This document shows, piece by piece, positions 8,902-17,011 of a stretch of 64,000 nucleotides of DNA. The stretch spans positions 5,766,001-5,830,000 of the forward strand of contig NZ_JACCBA010000001.1 in the NCBI RefSeq assembly GCF_013409365.1, written 5' to 3'. The position numbers and the translations under genes are program-made. The stretch's first letter is position 1. Each line of letters opens with the position of its first letter. The DNA is from Actinomadura luteofluorescens. GTDB taxonomy: Bacteria > Actinomycetota > Actinomycetes > Streptosporangiales > Streptosporangiaceae. The notes beneath the pieces are model-generated. The model had not been told where the DNA came from and did not search any database. It saw only the letters and a list, made by a program, of their open reading frames with translations.

Positions 8902-10323
8902 TCAGCTCTCCTTGCAGATGTCGTCGCTGGCGCGGATCTCACCCTGCTGCTTCGGGATGCCGGCGCCGGCGCTCTTGAGGTTGGTCCAGTCCTGGCCGAC
9001 GATCAGGTCGACGAGGCCCGGCGTGCCGCCCGTGGTGCGCGCCGCTGCCTGCGGCCTGCTCGGGATCAGCGCGGTCAGGGTCTGCGCCTGCTGGTCGGCT
9101 CCGGCACCGTACATCACCTTCGTGACGGTCGTGGGCGCGGGGGCGTTCCCGCCGACGGTGACCTGGAAGCCCTGCGACTCCAGGTCGCTGGCGACGCGCC
9201 CGGCCTGGCCGTCGATGCCGCTGCCGTTGTAGACCCGCACGCGCACCTGGCTCGGCGGGATCTTCGTGGCGCCCGGCTTGGGCTCCTTCGGCACGGTCTT
9301 GTCGTTGCGGACGGCGGAGAAGAACGGCTGGGCGGCCGTGGTGAGCGCCACCCGGTTCGGGTCCAGCGGGTCGGGCCCGGACGGGACGGTCACGAACCGG
9401 AGCTTGCCGGTGGTCATGCCCTGCATCTCCTTGCCGATGTCCATCATGACCTGCGGAGTCAGCTCCTTGTCGGTGGTGAGCGACTTGGTCACGGCGTTCA
9501 TCAGCTGGAGCATGCGCCGGGGGTTGCTGAGCACGCCGGCGCTCATCGCCTGGCCGGCCAGGGAGCCCATGAACTTCTGCTGGCGCTTGATGCGGTCGGT
9601 GTCGGAGCCGTCGCCGAGGCCGTGCCGCACGCGCACGTACGCCAGCGCCGTCTCACCCTTGATCTTGTGCTTGCCCCGGGTCAGGTGGAGCTTGGACTTG
9701 GGGTCGTTCACGTCCTTGGGCAGGCACACCGGGACGCCGCCGACGGCGTTGGTGATGGCCTTGAACCCGTTGAAGTCGACCTGCATGAAGTGGTCGATGC
9801 GGATGTTGGAGATGCTCTCGATCGTCTTGATGACGCAGGCCGCACCGCCGTTGCTGAACGCCGAGTTGATCTGCGCCCGGGTCTGCGCCGGGATCGTCCC
9901 GCCCTTGCGGCTCTTGCAGGACGGCATCCGGACCATGAGGTCGCGGGGGAAGCTGATGCCCATCGCCTGGCCGCCGCCCGGGGACAGGTGCAGCAGGATC
10001 ATCGTGTCCGAGCGCGGCACCTCGTTCTTCATCGAGCGGCCGTACTTGGAGTTCGCGCCCTCACGGGTGTCGGACCCGAGCATCAGGATGTTCATCGCGC
10101 TGTTCAGCTTCTTCGGCCGGTTGGGGCCGAGCTGGGCGTTGACGTCCTCGTGCGAGATGTTCCCGAACGCCTGGCGGTACAGGCCGTAGGCGGTGAGAGA
10201 GCCGACCACCATGACCGCCGACAGTCCGATGCACACCCAGCCGAGGATGCGCCAGCCGCGTCGCGGCGCCGGCTGCGGGTCGGCGTCGTCGACGTACTCC
10301 ATGTACATCGGGTTGCTGTTCAT
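8902..10323 (-). CDS. LCP (LytR-CpsA-Psr) family glycopolymer ligase with LytR_C domain
   Basis: 473 aa from ATG 10323. One transmembrane anchor (~res 24-48) is followed by an extracytoplasmic LCP domain (~res 78-240) with MLGSDTREG, RSDTMILLHL and the Arg-bearing SFPRDLMV. A C-terminal LytR_C domain (~res 370-460) contains VRVYNGSGIDGQAG. LCP enzymes move lipid-linked wall polymers onto peptidoglycan. Position fits Rv3267 (cpsA) of mycobacteria, next to the TIGR03089 gene. CGGAG lies just 3 nt before ATG 10323. Starts further upstream (to 10473) would add a low-complexity Pro/Arg stretch, so I reject them. Here it would attach the polymer made by the adjacent TagF-like proteins. Confidence 0.92.
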   Translation of the reverse strand: MNSNPMYMEYVDDADPQPAPRRGWRILGWVCIGLSAVMVVGSLTAYGLYRQAFGNISHEDVNAQLGPNRPKKLNSAMNILMLGSDTREGANSKYGRSMKNEVPRSDTMILLHLSPGGGQAMGISFPRDLMVRMPSCKSRKGGTIPAQTRAQINSAFSNGGAACVIKTIESISNIRIDHFMQVDFNGFKAITNAVGGVPVCLPKDVNDPKSKLHLTRGKHKIKGETALAYVRVRHGLGDGSDTDRIKRQQKFMGSLAGQAMSAGVLSNPRRMLQLMNAVTKSLTTDKELTPQVMMDIGKEMQGMTTGKLRFVTVPSGPDPLDPNRVALTTAAQPFFSAVRNDKTVPKEPKPGATKIPPSQVRVRVYNGSGIDGQAGRVASDLESQGFQVTVGGNAPAPTTVTKVMYGAGADQQAQTLTALIPSRPQAAARTTGGTPGLVDLIVGQDWTNLKSAGAGIPKQQGEIRASDDICKES

Positions 10324-10438
10324 CGGCTCCGAGGTCCGGGGGTATGGGCGGTTCCGGGGGTCCGGGGGCGTCCCCCGGGAGGGGGCCGGCCCATGGCTCA
10401 TGGTCGAACGGACGGGACGAGGGCAAGGGAAGCGTAGG

Positions 10439-11290
10439 TCAGGGGAGGCGGTGCACGGAGCCGGATTCGTCATTCGGTCCGGGCCTACCGGCCACCACCG
10501 TCACATGCTCCACGGTCAGGCGACGATCTAGGGCGGCTTTGTCAAAGTTTCGTTGGATTATGACGGAAGCACCCGAGGCTAGTGGTGCGAGAAGGCAGGT
10601 CAGTACCCCGTCGAGTGTGGTGAAGGACATGTCAACCAGGAGCCGGTCGCGTGCGTCCAGCTCCCATTTCTCAACGGCCCCGCGCGCGGCGCCCACCAGC
10701 TCGCCCGCAGTGAATGTGGTCTTTGTCACACTCAGTGCGGAGGCCTCCGGCGCCGCCTCCGGACCCGGGTCGAATCGGTCTCCGTACGCGCGCACCTCCG
10801 CCGCGTAGTCGGTCACGCCGGGCGGGCAGTCGGCGAGCGGGCCGCCGAGCGCGTGCAGCGACAGGCCGACGATCTCCTCGGCCCCTCCTGCGATCACGTC
10901 GTCCGCGAGCACGTCGTCCAGCACCTCCTGCGCCGCCGCCAGGATGTACGGCCCGGACGCCCCGGCCGGTTCGGCGCCGCCGCGACCGAACTCCTCCGGA
11001 TCGACCGGCTCGGCGACCAGACCGGCCGACCAGCAGGCCATCAGCCACACCGCGGTCTGCCAATGCGGCGGCAGGACCAGGACGACGCGGGTCCCCGGCT
11101 CGGCGGCGAGGCCGTCCACCAGGAAGTTCGCCGTCTTGGCCACCCAGTTCCCGAACGTCCGCGCGGACAGCTCGACGCGCTCGCCGCGCGCGTCGTCGTA
11201 GAAGGTGACCAGCGGGCGGGACGGATCGTCCGCGACCCGCCTCCGCAGCAGCTCCGCGGGCGTGTCCGCGGCCCCGGCATGTGCGCTCAT
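10439..11290 (-). CDS. TIGR03089 family protein (short AMP-binding-like protein)
   Basis: 283 aa. It resembles the N-terminal half of acyl-adenylate-forming enzymes: VTFYDDARGERVELS, GTRVVLVLPPHWQTAVWLMACW and a late T/S-rich SVTKTTFTAGEL. It lacks the C-terminal lid domain and a complete P-loop, so adenylation activity is doubtful. TIGR03089 proteins are an actinobacterial family next to the LCP gene, as with Rv3268 beside Rv3267. The start is well supported: ATG 11290 is preceded at exactly 6 nt by TACGCT, a leaderless promoter arrangement. It is divergent from the GT-C gene, so two promoters share a ~70-bp region. Function is unknown. Confidence 0.85.
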   Translation of the reverse strand: MSAHAGAADTPAELLRRRVADDPSRPLVTFYDDARGERVELSARTFGNWVAKTANFLVDGLAAEPGTRVVLVLPPHWQTAVWLMACWSAGLVAEPVDPEEFGRGGAEPAGASGPYILAAAQEVLDDVLADDVIAGGAEEIVGLSLHALGGPLADCPPGVTDYAAEVRAYGDRFDPGPEAAPEASALSVTKTTFTAGELVGAARGAVEKWELDARDRLLVDMSFTTLDGVLTCLLAPLASGASVIIQRNFDKAALDRRLTVEHVTVVAGRPGPNDESGSVHRLP

Positions 11291-11296
11291 GGTCCG

Positions 11297-11302
11297 AGCG
11301 TA
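11297..11302 (-). promoter_or_regulatory. -10 box for leaderless TIGR03089 gene
   Basis: TACGCT on the minus strand, 6 nt from ATG 11290. The first transcribed base would be at or next to the start codon, so no SD is needed. Confidence 0.6.
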
Positions 11303-11345
11303 TGCCCGCATGATCGTCGTGGCGCCGCCATCGCGCCGATGCCGC

Positions 11346-11351
11346 TACGCT
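11346..11351 (+). promoter_or_regulatory. -10 box upstream of short coupled ORF and GT-C gene
   Basis: TACGCT on the plus strand with GTG 11360 beginning 8 nt later. This is a leaderless arrangement placing transcription start on the small ORF rather than on the GT-C gene, whose ATG is ~110 nt downstream. Confidence 0.5.
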
Positions 11352-11359
11352 CCGCACGG

Positions 11360-11464
11360 GTGAAGGACGGAACAGTGGCGGGCGCGCGCCGCGACGGCGG
11401 GCACCGCGACCGCGAGCGCCGCGACGGCGAGCACCGCGACGGCGAGCACGGGGCGGAATCATGA
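11360..11464 (+). CDS. Short basic/acidic leader ORF overlapping GT-C gene by ATGA
   Basis: 34 codons from GTG 11360, product rich in Arg, Asp, Gly, His and Glu with near-repeats (RRDGGHRD, RRDGEH, HRDGEH). A -10-like TACGCT sits 8 nt before the GTG, and the stop overlaps the downstream ATG in ATGA. That suggests translational coupling rather than chance. The DNA carries direct repeats of CGCGACGGCGAGCAC. It matches no family I know. It could instead be untranslated leader whose repeats happen to stay open in a GC-rich genome. Its real role may only be to deliver ribosomes to the next gene. Confidence 0.35.
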   Translation: MKDGTVAGARRDGGHRDRERRDGEHRDGEHGAES

Positions 11465-13527
11465 ACGCTGGTCGGCTGCTCGTCCGCGCGACCGCGGCCC
11501 CGGCGCTGGTCCTCGTCGCGTGGCTGGCGGTGTCGCTGCCGCTGCTGATGGCGGGCGTGTTCCGCCCGGCCCCGGCCGTCGCGCTGTTCGTGCCGGTCGC
11601 GGCCCTGGTGCTGTGGCTCGGCCTGCGCACCCGCCCGGGCGACCACCCCGGCGGGCGCCCGGGGAGCCTGAACGCCCCGGGCGGCCTCGACGCGGTGCAG
11701 CGCTGGCCGGTGTGGTCGGTGTTCGCCGTCACCGCCGCGTTCCTGGTGCTCCAGGTCGTCATGTGCGCCGAGCAGGTCGTCGTCCGCCGCGACCCCGCAT
11801 CCTACGTCCAGTTCGCGACGTGGCTGGCGAAGCACGGCTCGCTGCCGATCCCGCTGTCGGAGGCGGCGTTCGGCGGCCCCGACGCGGTCCTGGACTTCGC
11901 GAGCCCCGCCTTCTACCAGGACGGCGGCGCCGTCGTCCCGCAGTTCATGGCGGGATGGCCGCTCGTGCTGGCGCCGGCCGGATGGGCCGGCGGCGCCCAC
12001 GGGATGGTGCTGATGGCGCCGGTGCTCGGCGCGTGCTGCGTGCTGTCGTTCGCCGGGCTCGTGGCGCGCCTCGTCGGGCCCCGGTGGGCGCCCGCGGGGG
12101 CGCTGCTGCTGGCGCTGACGCTGCCGATGCTCTACGTCTCCCGCAACACCTTCAGCGAGCTGCCCGCCATCGTCCTGCTGCTGGGCGGCCTGTCGCTGAT
12201 GTACGACGTCCGCCGGGAGCCCCGCGACGGGCGGGTCGCCGGCGCCAAGGCGCTCCTCGCCGGGGCCGCGCTCGGGCTGATCGTGCTCGTCCGCATCGAC
12301 GGGCTGCGGGACGTCCTGCCGGTGGTGGCGTTCGCGGGCCTGCTGGTCGCGCGCAGGCACGCGGCCGGCTACTGGACGGCCGGCGGCCTGCTGCTCGGCG
12401 CGGGCGCCGGCGTGGTCGAGGGCTTCACGATGTCCCGGCCCTACCTGTCCTACCTCCGGACGTCGCTCGTGCCGCTGCTGGCCATCTCCGCGGCCGTGCT
12501 CGTCGCGACCGTCCTGCTGGTCGCGGCGCTGCGCTGGGACCCTGCGGGGGCCCGGCTGCGCCGCGCCGGCGCGGCGGTCGCGCGCGGCCGCCTGCCGGGC
12601 GCCGCCGCCGTCCTCACCGTGCTGGTGCTGGCGGCCTTCGCGGCCCGGCCGCTGGTGCAGACGGTCCGCCGCCCGCCCGCGACCGGCGACGACGCGATGA
12701 ACGTCCGGTTCATCGAGACGATCCAGAAGATCCAGGCCCTCCCGGTCGACGGCACCCGGCAGTACTCGGAGCTGTCGCTGTACTGGGTCCTCTGGTACGT
12801 CGGCGTCCCCGCGCTGCTGTTCGCCGCGTTCGGCGCGGCGCTGCTGGTGCGGCGGCTGCTGCGCGGGCAGTCCCCGGAATGGCTGCTGCCCTACGCGATG
12901 GTCGTCTGGACGACCGCGCAGGTGCTGGTCCGTCCGGGGATCACGCCCGACCATCCGTGGGCGTCCCGCCGGCTGATCGGCCTCGTCATCCCCGGCCTGC
13001 TGCTGTTCACCGTGTTCGCGTCGGCCTGGACGGTCAAGCGCGTCCGGCGGCTCGGCTACGGGCCGCGGGTGGTGCGGACGGGCACGGTCGCCGGTGTCGT
13101 GCTGATGCTGGTGCCGATCCTGCTGACGTCCGGCGGCTACCTGGTCACCCGCACCGAGCAGGGCGAGGTCGCCGCCGTGGACGGGATGTGCCGCGCGCTG
13201 CCTCCGCGCGCCTCCGTCGTGATGGTCGAGCAGTCCACCGCCGACCGGTTCCTCCAGGTCGTCCGCGGCGAGTGCGGGGTGCCCGCCGCGCGCACCGCCG
13301 GCTCCGCGTCGCCCGAGGACGTGCGGCGCGTCGCCGCCGGGGCGCGCCGGGCCGGACGGCGTCCGGTGATCATGGCGGCGAAGCCCGAGCAGGTCGCCCC
13401 GTACGGGACCCCGCGGCAGGTGCTGCACCTGGTGACGCGGCAGGACGGGCGCACGCTCACCGGCCCGCCCGGCGGCACCTGGGGGCTGACGATGGACGTG
13501 TGGACGGCCGAGCCCGCGCGGCCGTAA
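11461..13527 (+). CDS. Polytopic GT-C-type membrane glycosyltransferase
   Basis: 688 aa with about 12-13 hydrophobic segments. After TM2 the extracytoplasmic loop has VVVRRDPASYVQFATWL, placing an acidic residue where GT-C enzymes keep their catalytic or metal-binding Asp. The C-terminal ~150 residues form a soluble tail. GT-C proteins transfer sugars from polyprenyl-phosphate donors outside the membrane, and the next gene encodes a polyprenyl-phosphate glycosyltransferase that could supply such a donor. ATG 11461 overlaps the stop of a 34-codon ORF (ATGA) and has only a weak SD of its own. The sugar is unknown, and no exact family name is warranted. Confidence 0.75.
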   Translation: MNAGRLLVRATAAPALVLVAWLAVSLPLLMAGVFRPAPAVALFVPVAALVLWLGLRTRPGDHPGGRPGSLNAPGGLDAVQRWPVWSVFAVTAAFLVLQVVMCAEQVVVRRDPASYVQFATWLAKHGSLPIPLSEAAFGGPDAVLDFASPAFYQDGGAVVPQFMAGWPLVLAPAGWAGGAHGMVLMAPVLGACCVLSFAGLVARLVGPRWAPAGALLLALTLPMLYVSRNTFSELPAIVLLLGGLSLMYDVRREPRDGRVAGAKALLAGAALGLIVLVRIDGLRDVLPVVAFAGLLVARRHAAGYWTAGGLLLGAGAGVVEGFTMSRPYLSYLRTSLVPLLAISAAVLVATVLLVAALRWDPAGARLRRAGAAVARGRLPGAAAVLTVLVLAAFAARPLVQTVRRPPATGDDAMNVRFIETIQKIQALPVDGTRQYSELSLYWVLWYVGVPALLFAAFGAALLVRRLLRGQSPEWLLPYAMVVWTTAQVLVRPGITPDHPWASRRLIGLVIPGLLLFTVFASAWTVKRVRRLGYGPRVVRTGTVAGVVLMLVPILLTSGGYLVTRTEQGEVAAVDGMCRALPPRASVVMVEQSTADRFLQVVRGECGVPAARTAGSASPEDVRRVAAGARRAGRRPVIMAAKPEQVAPYGTPRQVLHLVTRQDGRTLTGPPGGTWGLTMDVWTAEPARP

Positions 13528-13552
13528 GGCCGCCGATGCGCGCGGGGGCGAG

Positions 13553-13558
13553 TATCCT
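13553..13558 (+). promoter_or_regulatory. -10 box for leaderless GT2 gene
   Basis: TATCCT with GTG 13567 beginning 8 nt later. No SD lies in front of that GTG, so initiation on a leaderless transcript is plausible. Confidence 0.4.
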
Positions 13559-13566
13559 CGCGCTGC

Positions 13567-14571
13567 GTGAGCACCCAGTCTGTCGAGCCGAAGCCCCAGC
13601 CGCCCGCCGATGTGGAGCCCGCGACCGATCCCGCGCCCGTGCCGGGCCCGGCGCCCGCGCCCGGTCCGCCGGCCGCGTCCGACAGCGTCCACGTCACGAT
13701 CGTCCTGCCCTGCTACAACGAGCAGGACCACGTGATCGACGAGATCGAGCGCATCTGCAAGGCGATGGACGGCAGCGGCAAGACCTACGAGCTGCTGGCC
13801 GTCGACGACTGCTCGACGGACGCGACGCTCGCCCGGCTGGAGGAGGCGGCGCCCCGCTTCCCGAACATGCGGATCATGGCGTTCCAGCACAACAGCGGGT
13901 CGGGCACCGTCCGGCGCATCGGCTCCCAGCAGGCCCGCGGCGACATCGTCGTGTGGACCGACGCCGACATGTCCTACCCGAACGAGCGGATCCCCGAGCT
14001 GGTCGAGGTCCTGGACACCGACCCGGCCGTCGACCAGGTCGTCGGGGCGCGCACCACCGAGGAGGGGACGCACAAGGCGCTGCGGGTGCCCGCCAAGTGG
14101 TTCATCCGCAAGGTCGCCGAGCGGCTCACCAACACCAAGATCCCCGACCTGAACTCGGGGCTGCGCGCGTTCCGCCGCGAGGTGTCGCTGCCGTACCTGC
14201 GGCTGCTGCCGCCCGGGTTCTCCTGCGTCACGACGATCACCATCGCGTTCCTGTCGAACCAGCACCCGGTCCGGTACATGCCGATCGACTACGCCAAGCG
14301 GGCCGGCAAGTCGAAGTTCCACTTCACCAAGGACGCCTACCGCTACATCCTGCAGGTGCTGCGGATGGTGATGTACTTCAACCCGCTCAAGGTGCTGATG
14401 CCGCCCGCGCTGTGGCTGATCGTGATCGGGCTGCTCAAGGGCGTGTTCGACATGGTGGTGCACTTCGGCTACTTCGCCAACAACACCATCATGATCTTCG
14501 TGACGGGGTTGATCATCGCCTCGCTGGCGCTGCTGGCCGACCTGATCGTCCGCTCGCGCGGCGACGTCTAG
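13567..14571 (+). CDS. GT2 polyprenyl-phosphate glycosyltransferase (DPM1/GtrB-like)
   Basis: 334 aa. A Pro/Ala-rich head of ~38 residues precedes a GT2 domain with VTIVLPCYNEQ, LLAVDDCSTDAT and the DxD motif VWTDADMSYP. Two C-terminal transmembrane helices (~res 270-325) anchor it. This layout is that of dolichyl/undecaprenyl-phosphate sugar synthases, which move a sugar from a nucleotide donor to polyprenyl phosphate on the inner leaflet. It sits between a GT-C gene (40 bp upstream) and a GT4 gene (4 bp downstream). A likely scheme is that this enzyme makes the donor and the GT-C protein uses it outside. The exact sugar is unknown. Confidence 0.85.
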   Translation: MSTQSVEPKPQPPADVEPATDPAPVPGPAPAPGPPAASDSVHVTIVLPCYNEQDHVIDEIERICKAMDGSGKTYELLAVDDCSTDATLARLEEAAPRFPNMRIMAFQHNSGSGTVRRIGSQQARGDIVVWTDADMSYPNERIPELVEVLDTDPAVDQVVGARTTEEGTHKALRVPAKWFIRKVAERLTNTKIPDLNSGLRAFRREVSLPYLRLLPPGFSCVTTITIAFLSNQHPVRYMPIDYAKRAGKSKFHFTKDAYRYILQVLRMVMYFNPLKVLMPPALWLIVIGLLKGVFDMVVHFGYFANNTIMIFVTGLIIASLALLADLIVRSRGDV

Positions 14572-14575
14572 CGGC

Positions 14576-15658
14576 ATGCGCGTCGCGATCGTCGGGCCCG
14601 CGTTCCCCTACAAGGGCGGCGGCGCCCGGCACACCACCGAGCTGGCGCACCGGCTGGCGGCCGCCGGCCACGACGTCGTCATCGAGTCGTGGCGGGCCCA
14701 GTACCCCTCGTTCCTGTACCCGGGCCAGCAGACGATCTCCGAGCCGGAGGGGGAGCCGTTCCCCGGCACCCGGCGCCGGCTCGACTGGCGCCGCCCGGAC
14801 GGCTGGTGGCGCACCGGCCGCGCGCTGCGGTCGTGCGACCTGGTCGTCCTGGTGGTGCTGAGCACCGTGCAGGTGCCGTCCTACCTGGGGATCCTCGCCG
14901 GACTCGGTGGCCGGACCCCGGTGGTGGCGCTGTGCCACAACGTCCTGCCGCACGAGCGCAAGCCGTACGACGAGCCGCTGATGAGGCGCCTGCTGCGGAA
15001 GGTGGACGGCGTGCTCGTCCACACCGAGGCCCAGGCCGACCTGGCGCGGGGGCTCACCCCGCGGCCGGTGCGGGTCGCGGAGATGGCCGCGCACCTGCCC
15101 GCGGCCGGCGCCGCCGCGCCCGGCGACGGGAAGGTCCGCCGGCGGCTGCTGTTCTTCGGGATCGTCCGCCCGTACAAGGGGCTGGACGTCCTGCTGCGCG
15201 CCCTGGCCGAAGGCCCGGACGACGTGGCCCTGACCGTCGCGGGCGAGTTCTGGGGCGGCCTCGACGAGACCCGGGAGCTGGTCGGCTCGCTGGACCTGGC
15301 GTCCAGGGTGGAGCTGCGGCCCGGTTACGTCCCGGCGGCCGATGTCCCGGGACTCTTCGCCGCCGCCGACGCGCTCGTCCTGCCGTACCGGACGGCGACC
15401 GCGTCACAGAACGTCTGGATGGCCCATGAGCACGGCCTCCCGGTGATCGCCACCGATGTGGGCGGGTTCGCCGGGCAGATCCGCGACGGTGTGGACGGCC
15501 TCGTCTGCACGCCGGACGACGTGCCCTCGCTCGCCGGTGCCCTCCGCCGCTTCTACGAGCCGGGGGAGCCGGAGCGGCTGCGCTCCGGCGTCCGCCCGGT
15601 CGACCACGGCCCGGTGTGGGCCGCCTACCTCGACGCGCTCACAGGTGCGGTTCGATGA
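14576..15658 (+). CDS. GT4 family glycosyltransferase
   Basis: 360 aa, GT-B fold. The N-terminal Rossmann half starts RVAIVGPAFPYKGGGARHTTELAHRL (acceptor side, glycine-rich loop). The C-terminal half has LLFFGIVRPYKGLDVLL and VIATDVGGFAGQIRDG, the donor-binding region of GT4 enzymes. Where the canonical E-x7-E segment is expected it reads NVWMAHEHGLPVIATDVGG. Its ATG lies 4 bp after the preceding stop, so it is co-transcribed with the GT2 gene. Its last 20 bp overlap the 3' end of convergent trxA. Predicted cytoplasmic enzyme adding a sugar from a nucleotide donor in surface-glycan synthesis; substrate unknown. Confidence 0.85.
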   Translation: MRVAIVGPAFPYKGGGARHTTELAHRLAAAGHDVVIESWRAQYPSFLYPGQQTISEPEGEPFPGTRRRLDWRRPDGWWRTGRALRSCDLVVLVVLSTVQVPSYLGILAGLGGRTPVVALCHNVLPHERKPYDEPLMRRLLRKVDGVLVHTEAQADLARGLTPRPVRVAEMAAHLPAAGAAAPGDGKVRRRLLFFGIVRPYKGLDVLLRALAEGPDDVALTVAGEFWGGLDETRELVGSLDLASRVELRPGYVPAADVPGLFAAADALVLPYRTATASQNVWMAHEHGLPVIATDVGGFAGQIRDGVDGLVCTPDDVPSLAGALRRFYEPGEPERLRSGVRPVDHGPVWAAYLDALTGAVR

Positions 15659-15962
15659 CCTTCATCAGGGCGCGCTTCGGCTTGGCGCCGACGATCTGCT
15701 CCACGACCTCGCCGTTCTTGAGGAGCAGCAGGGTCGGCAGCCCCATCACGCCGTACTTGCCCGGCGTCTGCGGGTTCGCGTCGTAGTCCATCTTCGCGAT
15801 CTTGATCTTGCCGTCCTGCTCGGCGGCGATCTGCTCCAGCACCGGAGCGATCATGCGGCACGGCCCGCACCAGTCGGCCCAGAAGTCGACCAGCACGGGA
15901 GTGTCACTGCTCAGGACCTCGTCCGCGAACGTCGCGTCGGTCACGGTGATCGGGGCCGTCAC
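15639..15962 (-). CDS. trxA: Thioredoxin
   Basis: 107 aa, full-length thioredoxin: strand FADEVLSSDTPVLVDFWADW, active site WCGPC at ~res 31-35, cis-Pro loop GVMGLPTLLLLKNGE. It reduces cytoplasmic protein disulfides. GTG 15962 is preceded by AAGGAGG at good spacing and overlaps the stop of the upstream membrane protein by GTGA, so it is translated by coupling as the second gene of a two-gene operon. No thioredoxin reductase is adjacent, which is unusual for a principal actinobacterial trxA, so this may be an accessory thioredoxin. Confidence 0.95.
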   Translation of the reverse strand: MTAPITVTDATFADEVLSSDTPVLVDFWADWCGPCRMIAPVLEQIAAEQDGKIKIAKMDYDANPQTPGKYGVMGLPTLLLLKNGEVVEQIVGAKPKRALMKVIEPHL

Positions 15963-16951
15963 GGTCCCTCCTTCGTAGGCTGCGTGCCTGTCGTGGGCTG
16001 CGTACCCGTCACAAGCTCCTTGGACCGCGGTTCATTCCCGGGTGCCGGGGCCGTCCTGCCCAGCAGGAACGCCGCGCCCGCGATCAGCAGGTCGGCGGCG
16101 GTCAGCAGCACCCGGGACGCGATCGCGACCACGACCGGCGCGCCCGCCGGGAGCACCGGCGTCAGCACGACCGTCAGCGCCGCCTCCCGGGCCCCGATGC
16201 CGCCCGGCGCGATGAAGACGAGGAAGCCGGCCACGAACGCCAGCGCGTACGCCCCGGTCGCCAGGAACGGCAGCCCCTTGCCGTCGCCGCCCACGGCCGC
16301 GCACAGGAGCCAGGTGTGCAGGCCGAACAGGGCCCAGCCGAGGACCGTCCATCCGACGGCCCTGAGCGTCGCGCCCAGGCTGACCGGGTGCTCCAGCGGC
16401 GGCCGCCGCACGAGCCTGAGCATCACGCCGAGCGCCCAGCTCACGATCCTCGGGTGCAGCATGGCCAGCAGGACGGGCGCCAGCAGGAACAGGTACCAGT
16501 ACTCCCGGCGCGCCGCCGCGGACGTCAGCGGCAGCGTCACCGCCGCGACCGCGAGCCCGCACGAGGTGGACGTCGCGACCGCGAGCATCGTCGAGCCGAA
16601 GCTGCGCTCGGGCGGCACCTTGTGCTCGCGCGTCATCTCGATCTGGGTGACCAGCGCCCACACCTTGCCCGGGACGTACTTGCCGAGCTGGCTGATCCCC
16701 GAGATCCGGAAGACGGCCCGCACCGGCAGCGGCGACCCGAGGCCGGCGAGGAACTCCCGCCAGCCGAGCATCCAGACGAAGAGCCCCGCCAGGCCGGCGG
16801 CGAGCGCCCCGGCGAGCGTCGCCCACGACATCTGCCGGAACGCGTCCACGGCGGCGTCCCACTGGGACGCGACGCTGTAGCCGCAGAACGCGAGCGCGAG
16901 CAGGACCAGGAGCACGCGCAGGCCCCGGACGGCGACGACCTTCATCTTCAC
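15959..16951 (-). CDS. UPF0104 / lysyl-PG synthase TM-domain (AglD-like) membrane protein
   Basis: 330 aa with about eight transmembrane helices. It shows the family blocks GISQLGKYVPGKVWAL (~res 80-95) and FIAPGGIGAREAAL (~res 240-255), typical of PF03706 proteins related to the flippase part of MprF and to AglD. Members are thought to move or handle lipid-linked sugars, so one beside several glycosyltransferases fits flipping or transfer of a lipid-linked intermediate. The start is leaderless: TACGCT lies exactly 6 nt before GTG 16951 (ATG 16945 is an alternative two codons in). It is divergent from a methyltransferase with its own leaderless promoter, and overlaps trxA by 4 nt. Confidence 0.85.
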   Translation of the reverse strand: MKMKVVAVRGLRVLLVLLALAFCGYSVASQWDAAVDAFRQMSWATLAGALAAGLAGLFVWMLGWREFLAGLGSPLPVRAVFRISGISQLGKYVPGKVWALVTQIEMTREHKVPPERSFGSTMLAVATSTSCGLAVAAVTLPLTSAAARREYWYLFLLAPVLLAMLHPRIVSWALGVMLRLVRRPPLEHPVSLGATLRAVGWTVLGWALFGLHTWLLCAAVGGDGKGLPFLATGAYALAFVAGFLVFIAPGGIGAREAALTVVLTPVLPAGAPVVVAIASRVLLTAADLLIAGAAFLLGRTAPAPGNEPRSKELVTGTQPTTGTQPTKEGP

Positions 16952-16957
16952 GCGCCC

Positions 16958-16963
16958 AGCGTA
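16958..16963 (-). promoter_or_regulatory. -10 box, leaderless UPF0104-trxA operon
   Basis: TACGCT on the minus strand, 6-nt spacer to GTG 16951. It faces a divergent -10 at 16997-17002, so the two promoters lie in about 50 bp. Confidence 0.6.
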
Positions 16964-16996
16964 GGCGAACGTGACCTCGCGGCCGTCCGCTCCGCC

Positions 16997-17002
16997 TAGA
17001 GT
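16997..17002 (+). promoter_or_regulatory. -10 box for leaderless methyltransferase gene
   Basis: TAGAGT on the plus strand. GTG 17006 is too close to be leaderless, whereas ATG 17012 lies 9 nt downstream, which supports ATG 17012 as the start. Confidence 0.5.
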
Positions 17003-17011
17003 TGGGTGGCG

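Noticed and set aside
11287..14577. Long open frame antisense to the GT-C and GT2 genes
   Set aside because: It is a high-GC shadow: His/Gln/Arg/Gly-rich with no domain, while the plus strand carries recognisable enzymes in normal codon phase.
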